From Streptomyces sp. GSL17-111 (GTDB taxonomy: Bacteria; Actinomycetota; Actinomycetes; Streptomycetales; Streptomycetaceae): a stretch of 64,000 nt of DNA. Each line of letters opens with the position of its first letter. Within the stretch, counting starts at the first letter, position 1. The DNA lies in the NCBI RefSeq assembly GCF_037911585.1, contig NZ_JBAJNS010000001.1, positions 1,425,001-1,489,000 on the forward strand, given 5' to 3'. The notes under the pieces are model-generated. The model was not told where the DNA came from, searched no databases, and worked only from the letters and a program-made list of their open reading frames with translations. Made by a program: the position numbers and the translations under genes. Shown here one piece after another: positions 1-8,403 of the stretch.

Positions 1-2423
1 AGGCGGTGCTGTGCCTGGAGCACGGAGAGGTACCCGCCAGTCTGCACGTCGACGAACCGAGCCCGGCCGTCGCGGGGGACCGCTCGCCGGTCCGCGTCCC
101 GCGGGAGAGAACTCCTCTGCACCCCCAAGGCCGCCCCGCGCACGCCGCGGTCAGCAGCTTCGGCTTCTCCGGTACCAACGCCCATGTCGTGCTGCGGGCC
201 GTCGACGAGGAGGAGGCACCCCCTCCCACTCCGGAGTCGGACACCGGCCCCAGGATGCTCCTGCTCTCCGCTGCCAACCGTGAGCGGCTGCACGACCTGG
301 CCGTCTCCTGGACCCGCTATCTGGCTCCCGGCGGGAAGGGACGCGGGCACGTGTGGGGGGCCGTGGCCCGCAGTGCCGCGGTCCGCAGAGAGCTCGGACC
401 CTGTCGGCTGGCCCTGCCCGCCGCCTCGCACGAGGACGCGCTGGTGCAGCTGCGAAGCTTCGTCGGTGGTGAGCATCCGGTCGGTGGTTCCTTCACCGAG
501 GGCGCGTCGCCACACGCTCCGCGCATCGCCTTCGTCTACCCGGGGCAGGGCAGCCAGTGGAGGGGCATGGGCCGACAGTTACTGTCCACCGAGCCGGTGT
601 TCGCCGAAGCGATCGCCGCCTGCGACGCAGCCATCCGTGAAGAGGCGGGCTGGTCCCTGACGGACCTGCTGCGGACCGGTTCCGAGGACCGCCTCGCCGA
701 GCCGGCCGTCGTCCAGCCCGCGTTGTGGGCGATGGAAGTGGGCCTGACGGCACTGTGGCGCCACTGGGGCGTGGAGCCGGATGTGGTGATCGGGCACAGC
801 ATGGGCGAAGCCGCCGCGGCCCATGCGGCGGGCGCCCTGAGCCTGGCCGACTCCGCGGCCGTCATCTGCCGCCGCAGCGAACTCGCCGGGCGGCTGAGCG
901 GGCAGGGCAGCATGGCGTGGGTGCGCCTGGGCGCCGAGGACGCGGCCAAGGCGCTGGTGGGCCACGAAGAACGGGTGTGGATCGCTGCCCGCAACAGTCC
1001 CGCCTCCACGCTGCTTTCCGGGGAACGAGAAGCTCTGGCCGAGATTCTGCGGAGTCTCGACCGGGACGGGACACCCAACCGGTGGGTGAACGTCGACTTC
1101 GCCTCCCACTGTCCGCAGATGGACACGGTTCGCGACGAACTGACCGAAGCCCTGCGGGAGGTCCGACCACGGACGGCTTCGGTACCGCTCCATTCCACCG
1201 CCCTGGGCGAAGTCGTCGACGGTTCCGGTATGGACGCCGGCTACTGGGCCCGCAACATCCGCGAGCCCGTCGACTTCCTCGGCGCCGTGACCGGCCAGAT
1301 CACGGACACCGACACCGTCTTCATCGAGATCAGCCCCCACCCCGTGCTGGTCCACAGCATCAGGGAGACCGCGCAGTCGCTGGGAAGGGAGGTCGCAGCG
1401 GTCCCCTCACTGCGCCGGGAGGAGGACGAGCTTCGGGCCCTGCTCACCTCACTGGCCGAGGTGAACACGCACGGCGTTTCCGTGCACTGGCCACACCTGT
1501 TCGACGACCATCGCTTCGTCCCCCTTCCGCCCACACCGTGGCGGCGTGTCTCCCATTGGCTACCCGCGCCGGAGGCCGGACGTCCGGCACAGCGGCCGGA
1601 CCACCGGCACATCGCCGGTCCGGGCGGGGACACGGCGGCGGGTACGTGGCTCGTTCTCGCCGACAGCGGCCCGCACGGGCGCACCCTGGTCAAGGAGCTG
1701 CGCGAACGGGGCCAGCGGGTGGTCGTGGCCACCGTCGCGACGACTCTCAAGCAGACCGGCCCGGACCGGTACCGGATGCACCCCGACCGTCCCGACCACA
1801 TGCGCACCGTGCTCCGCGACGTCGCGCAGCGGGGACCGTGCTCGGGCATCGTCCACCTGTGGGGACTGGACGCCGGCCTGCCGCAGGACGCCACGGTCAA
1901 GGAGCGCGAGCGCGCCCAGGGGCTGGGCCTGCGCAGTGTCTCCCACCTCCTCAGCACCCTGCACCACGTGCCCTTCCCGGCACCGCCACGCATCTGGCTG
2001 GCCGACCTGGAAAGCGGGCCGGTCGATATCGAGGAGCTCGTCGGCGTACCCGATGCCGCCGACGACACGTCCCCGGTGCACGAGGAGGGCGTACCGCTGA
2101 CCGCACGGCCCCCACATCCGCAGGCCGTCACCTCGCCGCACGATTCCACCACCTCGGGCCGTACGGCGACGGAGGACGCGCTGGAAGAAGCGGTCGTCGA
2201 GCAGGCCGGTGAGGTGCTGGGCCTCAGCGGAAGGCGCTTGAGCGTCGACCAGCCCTTGAAACGCATGGGGCTGGACTCCCTGATGTCGGTTGAACTGCGC
2301 CGACGGATCGAGACCCGGCAGGGCATCCGGCTCTCACTGCCGGGGCCCCTGGGCGACCACACCATCAGCGAGGTCGTCACGGACCTGCGTGCCGCACACG
2401 CACCGCACGCCGCGACCTCTTGA
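1..2423 (+). CDS. Type I polyketide synthase module, C-terminal part (KS end-AT-KR remnant-ACP)
   Basis: This is the 3' part of a modular PKS; the open frame runs off the left edge of the window. Residues are counted from the first GTG at 6. The end of a ketosynthase is visible (GTNAHVVL near residues 56-63). A full acyltransferase follows, with GQGSQ at 180-184, the nucleophile motif GHSMGE at 263-268 and FASH at 365-368. FASH resembles the YASH motif of methylmalonyl-type ATs more than the malonyl HAFH, so the extender is probably methylmalonyl-CoA. From about residue 540 to 680 there is only the structural half of a ketoreductase, without a catalytic Tyr/Lys region. An acyl carrier protein ends the gene, with GLDSL and the pantetheine Ser near 758. 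No thioesterase is present, so chain release must use another protein. The next gene starts 27 bp downstream. Confidence 0.93.
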   Translation, partial: AVLCLEHGEVPASLHVDEPSPAVAGDRSPVRVPRERTPLHPQGRPAHAAVSSFGFSGTNAHVVLRAVDEEEAPPPTPESDTGPRMLLLSAANRERLHDLAVSWTRYLAPGGKGRGHVWGAVARSAAVRRELGPCRLALPAASHEDALVQLRSFVGGEHPVGGSFTEGASPHAPRIAFVYPGQGSQWRGMGRQLLSTEPVFAEAIAACDAAIREEAGWSLTDLLRTGSEDRLAEPAVVQPALWAMEVGLTALWRHWGVEPDVVIGHSMGEAAAAHAAGALSLADSAAVICRRSELAGRLSGQGSMAWVRLGAEDAAKALVGHEERVWIAARNSPASTLLSGEREALAEILRSLDRDGTPNRWVNVDFASHCPQMDTVRDELTEALREVRPRTASVPLHSTALGEVVDGSGMDAGYWARNIREPVDFLGAVTGQITDTDTVFIEISPHPVLVHSIRETAQSLGREVAAVPSLRREEDELRALLTSLAEVNTHGVSVHWPHLFDDHRFVPLPPTPWRRVSHWLPAPEAGRPAQRPDHRHIAGPGGDTAAGTWLVLADSGPHGRTLVKELRERGQRVVVATVATTLKQTGPDRYRMHPDRPDHMRTVLRDVAQRGPCSGIVHLWGLDAGLPQDATVKERERAQGLGLRSVSHLLSTLHHVPFPAPPRIWLADLESGPVDIEELVGVPDAADDTSPVHEEGVPLTARPPHPQAVTSPHDSTTSGRTATEDALEEAVVEQAGEVLGLSGRRLSVDQPLKRMGLDSLMSVELRRRIETRQGIRLSLPGPLGDHTISEVVTDLRAAHAPHAATS

Positions 2424-2450
2424 CCGCCGCCCGCGAGGAGAACTCACCCC

Positions 2451-3488
2451 ATGAAAACCCCAGGGATCTTTCTGTCCGGCATCGGCGTCCATCTCCCCCC
2501 AAGCGTGGACGCGGGCGAAGCCGTCGCCCGCGGCGAGTACGACGCGGCCGACCATGAGTGGTACGGCTGGACGGGCGCCGCGGTGGCCGGTGACACGCCC
2601 GCTCCCGACATGGCCGTCTCGGCCGCGCGCGAGGCACTCTCCCGCTCCGGGCACCCCGTCTCGGACATCGACCTGCACCTGCACGCGGGCTTCTTCGAAC
2701 AGGGCCCGGAGGGATGGTCCGCCCAGCACTACATCCTGAGGCACGTCACGGACCGGGACGTGCCGGCCTTCTCCGTCTGGCAGGCGTGCAACGGTCTCGT
2801 GGGCTCCTTCGACCTGGCGGCCTCGTACCTGCTGGCTTCGCCGCAAAGGACCGCCGCGCTGCTGACAGGCGCCGACAACGTCGGAACGCCGAACTACAAC
2901 CGCTGGGACTTCGGCATCCAGAACGGCGTACTCGGGGACGCCGCCAGCAGCGTGGTGCTCTCCAAACGTGAGGGGTTCGCCAGGCTGTTGTCCGTCACCG
3001 CGGCCTCGACCTCCGAGGTCGAGGAGCAGTACCGCGGCGCGGAACCGATCTTCCCCCCGTCCCTGACGGTCGGGCGGCGCATGAACATGAAGGAGCGATT
3101 CGCCAGCCGTAGGGGGGTGGAGGAGACCGTCGCGGAGGTGGTGCAGCGGCAGGGCGAGTTGCGCACCCACATCGCCCTGCAGGCACTGGCGGAAGCGGAC
3201 ATAGACGTCACCGAGGTCACCCGGGTGACCCACGTCTTCACCGGCCAGGAAAGCTACCTGAAGGTGATCCTCGACCCCATCGGGATCGACGTCGAGCGCG
3301 GCCTGCTGGAGTTCGGCCGGAATCTGGGTCACCTCACCGTCAACGACCAGGTCGTCGGCCTGAACCACCTGGTCACCACCGGCCAGGTGGGGCCGGGGGA
3401 CCACGTCCTGCTGATCGCGCACGGCGGCGGTGTCTCCCTCAGCTGCGCCGTGGTCCGCATCGAGTCCCGACCGCCGTGGGCCCGGTGA
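2451..3488 (+). CDS. Ketoacyl-ACP synthase III-like protein with altered catalytic triad
   Basis: A 345-aa thiolase-fold protein of the KAS III (FabH-like) superfamily. It keeps the acyl-accepting Cys113 in QACNG. The usual HQAN motif is replaced by FTGQES (263-268), so the general-base His is gone, and the Asn region reads GRNLGHL (289-295). Family members that lose this triad often transfer acyl groups to alcohols or amines instead of doing decarboxylative condensation. The gene follows a PKS module that has no thioesterase and precedes the decarboxylase gene. A plausible role is therefore to release the polyketide as an ester with a small hydroxylated partner; that is inference. The start is ATG with GAGGAGA upstream. 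Confidence 0.85.
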   Translation: MKTPGIFLSGIGVHLPPSVDAGEAVARGEYDAADHEWYGWTGAAVAGDTPAPDMAVSAAREALSRSGHPVSDIDLHLHAGFFEQGPEGWSAQHYILRHVTDRDVPAFSVWQACNGLVGSFDLAASYLLASPQRTAALLTGADNVGTPNYNRWDFGIQNGVLGDAASSVVLSKREGFARLLSVTAASTSEVEEQYRGAEPIFPPSLTVGRRMNMKERFASRRGVEETVAEVVQRQGELRTHIALQALAEADIDVTEVTRVTHVFTGQESYLKVILDPIGIDVERGLLEFGRNLGHLTVNDQVVGLNHLVTTGQVGPGDHVLLIAHGGGVSLSCAVVRIESRPPWAR

Positions 3489-3535
3489 CCCGAACCAGTT
3501 CACCCGTGGCGGATGCCCGAACGCGTCCGTCGTCC

Positions 3536-3542
3536 AAGGAGG
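3536..3542 (+). promoter_or_regulatory. Strong ribosome binding site that fixes a TTG start
   Basis: AAGGAGG lies 7 nt before a TTG codon at 3550. The open frame extends upstream to 3430 and into the previous gene, but this Shine-Dalgarno match and homology beginning at ITAQEFVDAL show that TTG 3550 is the real start. Confidence 0.8.
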
Positions 3543-3549
3543 CTTCACC

Positions 3550-4668
3550 TTGATCACAGCTCAGGAGTTCGTCGACGCGCTCGAAGGGCGGGGATTCACC
3601 GCGTCCAGCGGGGTGCCCTGCTCGCATTTCGGGGGGCCGATCGCGCTGCTCGGCGAGCACGGGAAACAGTACGTGCCGGCCGCGAACGAGGGCGCGGCCC
3701 TGGCGGTCGCAGCCGGATTCTCCCTGGCGGGACGCGCTTCCTACATCATGTTGCAGAACTCGGGCCTGGGAAACCTCATCAACCCGCTGACCTCTCTGGT
3801 CATGACCTACCGACTTCCCGTGCTGACCTTCGTCAGCATGCGCGGCTGGCCCGATCCGGCCGACGACGAGCCGCAGCACGAGGTGATGGGGCCGCTGTGC
3901 CACCCCCTGCTCGACGAGTTGGGTCTCCCCCATTGGACGCTGCGGGCGGACGACGGAGTGGAGCGGTACCACTCGGTGCTGGACGCGGCGCTGGACGAGT
4001 TCAAGGCCGGAAGGCCCCCGTTCGTCCTCGTTGAGCGGGGGGCCGTGGGCAAGGCGGCGGGCTCCGGGACAAAGGTCGCGGACACCGGGCGCATGACGTC
4101 CGTGGAGGCGATCGGGGTCGTCAGGGAGCGGGCCAAGGAGGCCGTGCTCGTCTCCACCACGGGCTACACGTCCCGGGAGGTCTTCGCCGAGGCGGACGGG
4201 CCGGGCAACTTCTACATGCAGGGTTCGATGGGGCACGCCTCCGCTCTGGCGTTGGGCGTCGCTCTGGCCAGGCCTGAACGTACCGTGGTGGTGCTGGACG
4301 GGGACGGTGCGGCACTGATGCACCTGGGCACCCTGTCGGTCATCGGGGATCAGGTACCCGCCAACCTCGTCCACGTCGTCCTGGACAACGGCCTCCACGA
4401 GTCGACCGGCGGGCAGCGAACGACGTCCGGAACCACCTCCTTCCCCGACGTGGCCAAGGCCATGGGCTACCGGAACGTGCAGCGGTGCGCGACACCCGGA
4501 GAGCTCGACGCCTTCCTCCGCACCGCGCTGGAATGCGACGGCCCGCACCTGTGCGCGGTCCCCACCCGGCCGCGTTCGGGCGCTGTGCCCCCACGCGCCA
4601 CCAGCGCGCTGTCGGCGGAGGAGATCAAGGAGCGCTTCATCCGGACTCTCACCGAGCAGGACGCCTGA
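3550..4668 (+). CDS. Phosphonopyruvate decarboxylase family enzyme, probably arsonopyruvate decarboxylase
   Basis: A 372-aa thiamine-diphosphate enzyme matching phosphonopyruvate/sulfopyruvate decarboxylases. These turn 3-phosphonopyruvate into phosphonoacetaldehyde and CO2. Visible family features are GVPCS near residue 21, the cofactor-activating Glu in AANEGAALA near 51, and the ThDP/Mg motif from GDGAA near 250 to VVLDN about 25 residues later, followed by HESTGGQ. It is one chain of normal length holding both the pyrimidine- and diphosphate-binding halves. Phosphonate pathways need PEP mutase, which is not in this window. Because many arsenic genes lie nearby, I infer that the substrate is the arsenic analogue, arsonopyruvate, giving arsonoacetaldehyde. 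Phosphonopyruvate or sulfopyruvate cannot be excluded from sequence. Confidence 0.88.
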   Translation: MITAQEFVDALEGRGFTASSGVPCSHFGGPIALLGEHGKQYVPAANEGAALAVAAGFSLAGRASYIMLQNSGLGNLINPLTSLVMTYRLPVLTFVSMRGWPDPADDEPQHEVMGPLCHPLLDELGLPHWTLRADDGVERYHSVLDAALDEFKAGRPPFVLVERGAVGKAAGSGTKVADTGRMTSVEAIGVVRERAKEAVLVSTTGYTSREVFAEADGPGNFYMQGSMGHASALALGVALARPERTVVVLDGDGAALMHLGTLSVIGDQVPANLVHVVLDNGLHESTGGQRTTSGTTSFPDVAKAMGYRNVQRCATPGELDAFLRTALECDGPHLCAVPTRPRSGAVPPRATSALSAEEIKERFIRTLTEQDA

Positions 4669-4704
4669 TCCGTTTCGCACACGACGCCCTGGGAGGCGTG
4701 GACC

Positions 4705-5277
4705 ATGGCAACAATCTTGATGCTCCACGGAAGCCCGTCAGCCCACTCACGCACCGCGGCCATGCTCAGGCACGTGGAGAGATGGCTCAGCGACGCCGGG
4801 TTGTCCGTACGGAGCGTGGCCGTGCGCGATCTGCCCTCAGCGGCGCTGCTGAACGCCGACAGCGCCGATCTCGCGATCCGGGACGTGGTCGGATCGGTCG
4901 AGGAGGCGGACGGCATCATCGTGGCGACGCCCGTGTACAAGGCCGCCTACAGCGGCCTGTTGAAGGTCCTGCTGGATCTTCTCCCGCAGTCCGCCCTCGC
5001 GGGCAAGCCGGTGCTTCCCCTCGCCACCGGCGGTAGCACCGCCCACGTGCTCTCCATCGACTACGCCCTGCGTCCCGTGCTGACGGCGTTGGGTGCGGAT
5101 CACGTGCTCCGCGGCTACTTCGTACTCGACCGCCTGCTCACGCGACAGGACGGCGGAGAGGTGCTCATCGATTCCGAGGTGGCCGCCCAGCTCACCACCC
5201 GCGTCGGCCAGTTCGCCTCACTCGTTTCGCGTGAGGCCACACGTACGACGAACCCGGCTTTCAGCCCCCTGGCGTGA
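4705..5277 (+). CDS. NADPH-dependent FMN reductase (SsuE-like)
   Basis: A 190-aa flavodoxin-fold reductase. The N-terminal GSPSAHSRT loop binds the FMN phosphate, and ATPVYKAAYSGLLK is the typical SsuE-family segment. These enzymes use NAD(P)H to make free reduced FMN for a partner monooxygenase. The partner is almost certainly the SsuD-like gene 61 bp downstream, so the two form a two-component flavin monooxygenase. The start is ATG with GGGAGG upstream. The pair sits in the same rightward operon as the PKS, the KAS III-like gene and the decarboxylase, which argues for tailoring or substrate supply rather than general sulfonate scavenging. Confidence 0.88.
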   Translation: MATILMLHGSPSAHSRTAAMLRHVERWLSDAGLSVRSVAVRDLPSAALLNADSADLAIRDVVGSVEEADGIIVATPVYKAAYSGLLKVLLDLLPQSALAGKPVLPLATGGSTAHVLSIDYALRPVLTALGADHVLRGYFVLDRLLTRQDGGEVLIDSEVAAQLTTRVGQFASLVSREATRTTNPAFSPLA

Positions 5278-5338
5278 CCGTCAGGTACGGCCGGTATCCG
5301 CGGTGCCGGACCCGGCACTCCTTCAGAACGGAGAGAAC

Positions 5339-6487
5339 ATGAGCATCACCTTCCACTGGTTCCTCCCCACCTACGGAGACAGTCGCCATTTCGTGGGCGG
5401 AGGACATGGTTTGGCGTTGGCCAAGGTCGGCGAGGAGCGCGAAGCGTCGATCGGATACCTGACCCAGGTGGCCCGGGCGGCGGAACAGCTCGGTTTCGCC
5501 GGGGCCCTGACCCCGACGGGGTCCTGGACCGAGGACGCTTGGCTCACGACGGCCATGCTGGCGCAGACGACCGAGCGGCTGAAGTTTCTCGTGGCCTTCC
5601 GTCCCGGCTTCGTCAGTCCCACGCTGGCGGCTCAGATGGCCGCGACGTTCCAGCGCCATTCGGCGGGTCGCCTGCTGATCAACGTCGTCGTCGGCGGGGA
5701 GAGCTGGGAGCAGCGGGCCTACGGTGACTTCCTCGACAAGGACGGGCGCTACCACCAGGCCGACGAGTTCCTCCAGGTCGTGCGCGGCCTGTGGGCCGGC
5801 GAGACCGTGGACCTCGAGGGGAAGCACGTCCGGGTCGAGAAGGCCCGGCTCTCCCGGCTCCCCGACCCGGTGCCCGAGATCTACTTCGGTGGCTCCTCGC
5901 AGGCGGCCGGCGCGGTGGCGGCCCGGCACGTGGACAGCTATCTGACGTGGGGCGAACCGCCCGCTCAGGTGGCCGAGAAGATCGAGTGGATCCGTGGCCT
6001 GGCGGCACGCAACGGCCGCACACCCCGGTTCGGCGTGCGGATGCACGTGATCACTCGTGAGACATCGGCGGAGGCGTGGTCGGTGGCCCGGAAGCTGCTC
6101 GCGGACTTCGACGAGTCGACCATCCGGAAGATCCAGGAAGGGCTGCGGCGCAGCGAGTCCGAGGGGCAGCGCCGGATGCTCGACCTGCACCGGGGAAGCG
6201 CCGAGCGTTTGGAGATCTACCCCAACGTCTGGGCCGGAATCGGTCTCTTCCGAGGAGGCGCCGGAACGGCGCTCGTGGGCAGTCACGAGGAGGTCGCCGA
6301 CCGCATCGCCGAGTACCACCGGGCGGGGGTCGACGAGTTCGTGCTCTCCTCCCATCCCCACCTGGAGGAGGCGTACTGGTTCGGTGAGGGCGTGATGCCC
6401 CGGCTGAGGGATGCGGGACTGTGGTCGCACCCCTCAGCCCGGCCGGACCACGGTGCCGGCCGGGCTGAGCAGGTGCTCAGCGGGTGA
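5339..6487 (+). CDS. FMNH2-dependent SsuD-like monooxygenase (luciferase-like family)
   Basis: A 382-aa luciferase-like TIM-barrel protein closest to alkanesulfonate monooxygenase SsuD. SsuD uses O2 and reduced FMN to cleave R-CH2-SO3 into an aldehyde and sulfite. The N-terminus MSITFHWFLPTYGDSR, the segment TAMLAQTTERLKFLVAFRPG and the later LPDPVPEIYFGGSS are SsuD-like. The start is the ATG with GGAGAG upstream; the open frame extends 82 codons further without homology. No ssuABC sulfonate transporter is adjacent. In this cluster it could act on a sulfonate-, phosphonate- or arsonate-bearing intermediate, or simply oxidise the polyketide; the substrate cannot be read from sequence. It converges with the transporter operon, with only 15 bp between the stop codons. 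Confidence 0.85.
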   Translation: MSITFHWFLPTYGDSRHFVGGGHGLALAKVGEEREASIGYLTQVARAAEQLGFAGALTPTGSWTEDAWLTTAMLAQTTERLKFLVAFRPGFVSPTLAAQMAATFQRHSAGRLLINVVVGGESWEQRAYGDFLDKDGRYHQADEFLQVVRGLWAGETVDLEGKHVRVEKARLSRLPDPVPEIYFGGSSQAAGAVAARHVDSYLTWGEPPAQVAEKIEWIRGLAARNGRTPRFGVRMHVITRETSAEAWSVARKLLADFDESTIRKIQEGLRRSESEGQRRMLDLHRGSAERLEIYPNVWAGIGLFRGGAGTALVGSHEEVADRIAEYHRAGVDEFVLSSHPHLEEAYWFGEGVMPRLRDAGLWSHPSARPDHGAGRAEQVLSG

Positions 6488-6502
6488 CCGTGGATCGGAG
6501 GC

Positions 6503-7546
6503 TCAGCTCCCGGTGGCCTCGCGCCAGGCTTCCAGGTAGGAGTCGAGCTCCTTGTCGATGGTCCTCCAGTCAGGGGTGAAGATCTCCACCCCGTCCAAGG
6601 CCTTCCGTGCCCGCTCGGCGTACTCCCCCTGGGGAGTGACGTCGGTGCGGGACGGGAAGCCGCCGCCCGCGTCGCTGATCAGTTCCTGCGCCTCGGGGCT
6701 GACGAGGTAGTCCAGCAGCTTCTGGGCGTTCTCCTGCTGCGGCCCCCCCTTCACCAGCCCTCCGGCGTAGGGAAGGGAGAACGTGGTCGGGGCCTTGCCC
6801 TCCATCGCCGGGAAGAAGATGTCCTGGTTCGGCATGGCCTCGCGGTTGGCGAAGCTCATCTGGACGTCGCTGTTGGACACGAGCAACTCGCCCTTGTCCA
6901 CCTTGGGCACGAGCGCGCCGGTGGAGGCGGAGGGACCGACGTTGTTGACCTGCAGCTTCTCCAGGTACTCCATAGCGGGTTCCAGACCGCCGAAGTCGTG
7001 CATGCTCTTGATGACGACGGCGGTCCCGTCTCCCGCGACGCCCGGGGTGGAGTACTGGAAGCGACCCTTGTAGGAGCTGTCCAGCAGGTCCTGCCAGGTC
7101 TCCGGCGGGGAGTCGAGTTCCTCGGTGTTGTAGATGAAGCAGAAGTAGTTCTTCACCACGGCGGTCCACATGCCGTCGGCGTCCTTGTCCGGGTCCGCGA
7201 TGTTCTCCCAGCCGGCGGGGCGGTACGCGTCGAGGAGTCCCCGGCTCTGCGCCTGCTGGATGAACGGGGGCAGGGTGATCAGGACGTCGGCCTTGGTGTT
7301 GTTGCGTTCGCGGGTCAGGCGTTGAACGACCTCCCCGGAGCCGCCTTCGACGTAGTTGACCTTGACGCCGGTCTCCTCCTCGAACTGCTTGAACGCCCGG
7401 TCGTAGAAACCGTCCCCACTCTGGTACTTGAGTCCGTCCGCACTGTAGACGGTGACCTCGTCCCCGGAGTCCTCCCCCGCACAGGCGGTGGCGAGGAGAG
7501 CCAGGAGCAGGGCGCCGGCGGCACCGGCACGCATCGTGTGGCGCAT
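6503..7546 (-). CDS. Substrate-binding lipoprotein of a 2-aminoethylphosphonate-type ABC importer
   Basis: A 347-aa periplasmic-binding-type protein with a lipoprotein signal (hydrophobic LLLALLATACAGED, lipobox Cys). The mature part, with VTVYSADGL, KVNYVEGGSGEVVQRL and ADVLITLPPFIQQA, resembles binding proteins annotated for 2-aminoethylphosphonate uptake, a branch of the iron/thiamine-binding family. The start chosen is ATG 7546, behind AAGGAT on the reverse strand; the open frame extends 19 codons upstream. It is the last gene of a four-gene leftward operon (ATPase, two permeases, binding protein). In an arsenic setting the ligand may be a C2 arsonate or phosphonate, which is inference. 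Confidence 0.82.
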   Translation of the reverse strand: MRHTMRAGAAGALLLALLATACAGEDSGDEVTVYSADGLKYQSGDGFYDRAFKQFEEETGVKVNYVEGGSGEVVQRLTRERNNTKADVLITLPPFIQQAQSRGLLDAYRPAGWENIADPDKDADGMWTAVVKNYFCFIYNTEELDSPPETWQDLLDSSYKGRFQYSTPGVAGDGTAVVIKSMHDFGGLEPAMEYLEKLQVNNVGPSASTGALVPKVDKGELLVSNSDVQMSFANREAMPNQDIFFPAMEGKAPTTFSLPYAGGLVKGGPQQENAQKLLDYLVSPEAQELISDAGGGFPSRTDVTPQGEYAERARKALDGVEIFTPDWRTIDKELDSYLEAWREATGS

Positions 7547-7608
7547 GAATGATCCTTGTCGGTTCGAGAGCCCGCAGGCCCTGGACGGAGTTCGCCCCAC
7601 CAACCGGC

Positions 7609-8403
7609 TCAGCGGTAGGAGGCTCTGTTTCGCAGACGGTTGAGCAACAGCAGAACCACGAGGGTGGTGGTCATCAGCAGGACCGCTTGAGCCGACCCGA
7701 TGAAGACCAGGCCCCGGTTGGTCGCCGCGTAGATGGCGACGGGCAGGGGAAGCCAGTCGGGCGGATAGAGCATCATCGTGGCGCTCAACTCACCCATGGA
7801 CAGGGCGAAGCACAGCGCCGTGGCCGCACCCAGCGAAGGAAGCAGAAGCGGCAGCTTCACACGCCACAGCACGTAGCCGGGGGAGGCTCCCAAACTCGCC
7901 GCGCTCTGTTCGTACACGGGGTTCAGGCGCAGGAGTGCGGCAGCCACGGACTGGTAGGCGAACCCGGTGACCAGGACCGCGTGCGCCATGACGACGATGC
8001 TCGGAGTGCCGTTGAGAAGGACGGGGGGCCGGCTGAAGGCCACCAACAGGGCCAGGCCGACGACGACGGAGGGGACGGCCACGGGCAGCATGAACAGGCT
8101 GTCGGCCAGGCGACGTAGCCGGGTCATGCTGTGGACGGCGAGGGCCGCCCAGGTCCCGGTGACCAGCGCGATCAGCGAAGCGGCCGTGGCCGTGAGAAGC
8201 GAGGTGACCAGGGCTTCGAGCGCGTCGCCGGACGTCACGGTGGCGTACTGCTCGAAGGTCGGCCCTGAAGGAAGGGCCCCGCTCCAGTTGGTGGAGAAGG
8301 AGGCAGCAAGGATGACGGCGAAAGGTAGCGCGAAGAGGGGAAGAACGACGAGGGCGAACCCGGCGTGCACCAGTCTGCGGGCTCGGGGGCTATGCACCAG
8401 CAC
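7609..8403 (-). CDS. ABC transporter inner-membrane permease (PhnV-like)
   Basis: A 264-aa binding-protein-dependent permease with about six membrane segments. The cytoplasmic coupling (EAA) loop reads SAASLGASPGYVLWRVKLP. It starts at GTG 8403 and overlaps the preceding permease gene by 14 bp, so the two permeases are co-translated and probably form a heterodimer. The binding protein is encoded 62 bp downstream. Assignment to the 2-aminoethylphosphonate class rests on the operon as a whole. Confidence 0.85.
   Translation of the reverse strand: MLVHSPRARRLVHAGFALVVLPLFALPFAVILAASFSTNWSGALPSGPTFEQYATVTSGDALEALVTSLLTATAASLIALVTGTWAALAVHSMTRLRRLADSLFMLPVAVPSVVVGLALLVAFSRPPVLLNGTPSIVVMAHAVLVTGFAYQSVAAALLRLNPVYEQSAASLGASPGYVLWRVKLPLLLPSLGAATALCFALSMGELSATMMLYPPDWLPLPVAIYAATNRGLVFIGSAQAVLLMTTTLVVLLLLNRLRNRASYR

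Noticed and set aside
3550..6487. Ordinary phosphonate antibiotic cluster
   Set aside because: The decarboxylase alone would fit, but no PEP mutase is in the window, and the dense arsenic regulation, reduction and efflux genes fit an arsenic analogue better. It is not fully excluded without the left flank.
4705..6487. Alkanesulfonate utilisation (ssu) operon
   Set aside because: The ssuABC transporter is missing, and the pair is embedded behind PKS and decarboxylase genes; the neighbouring importer is of another family and on the other strand.
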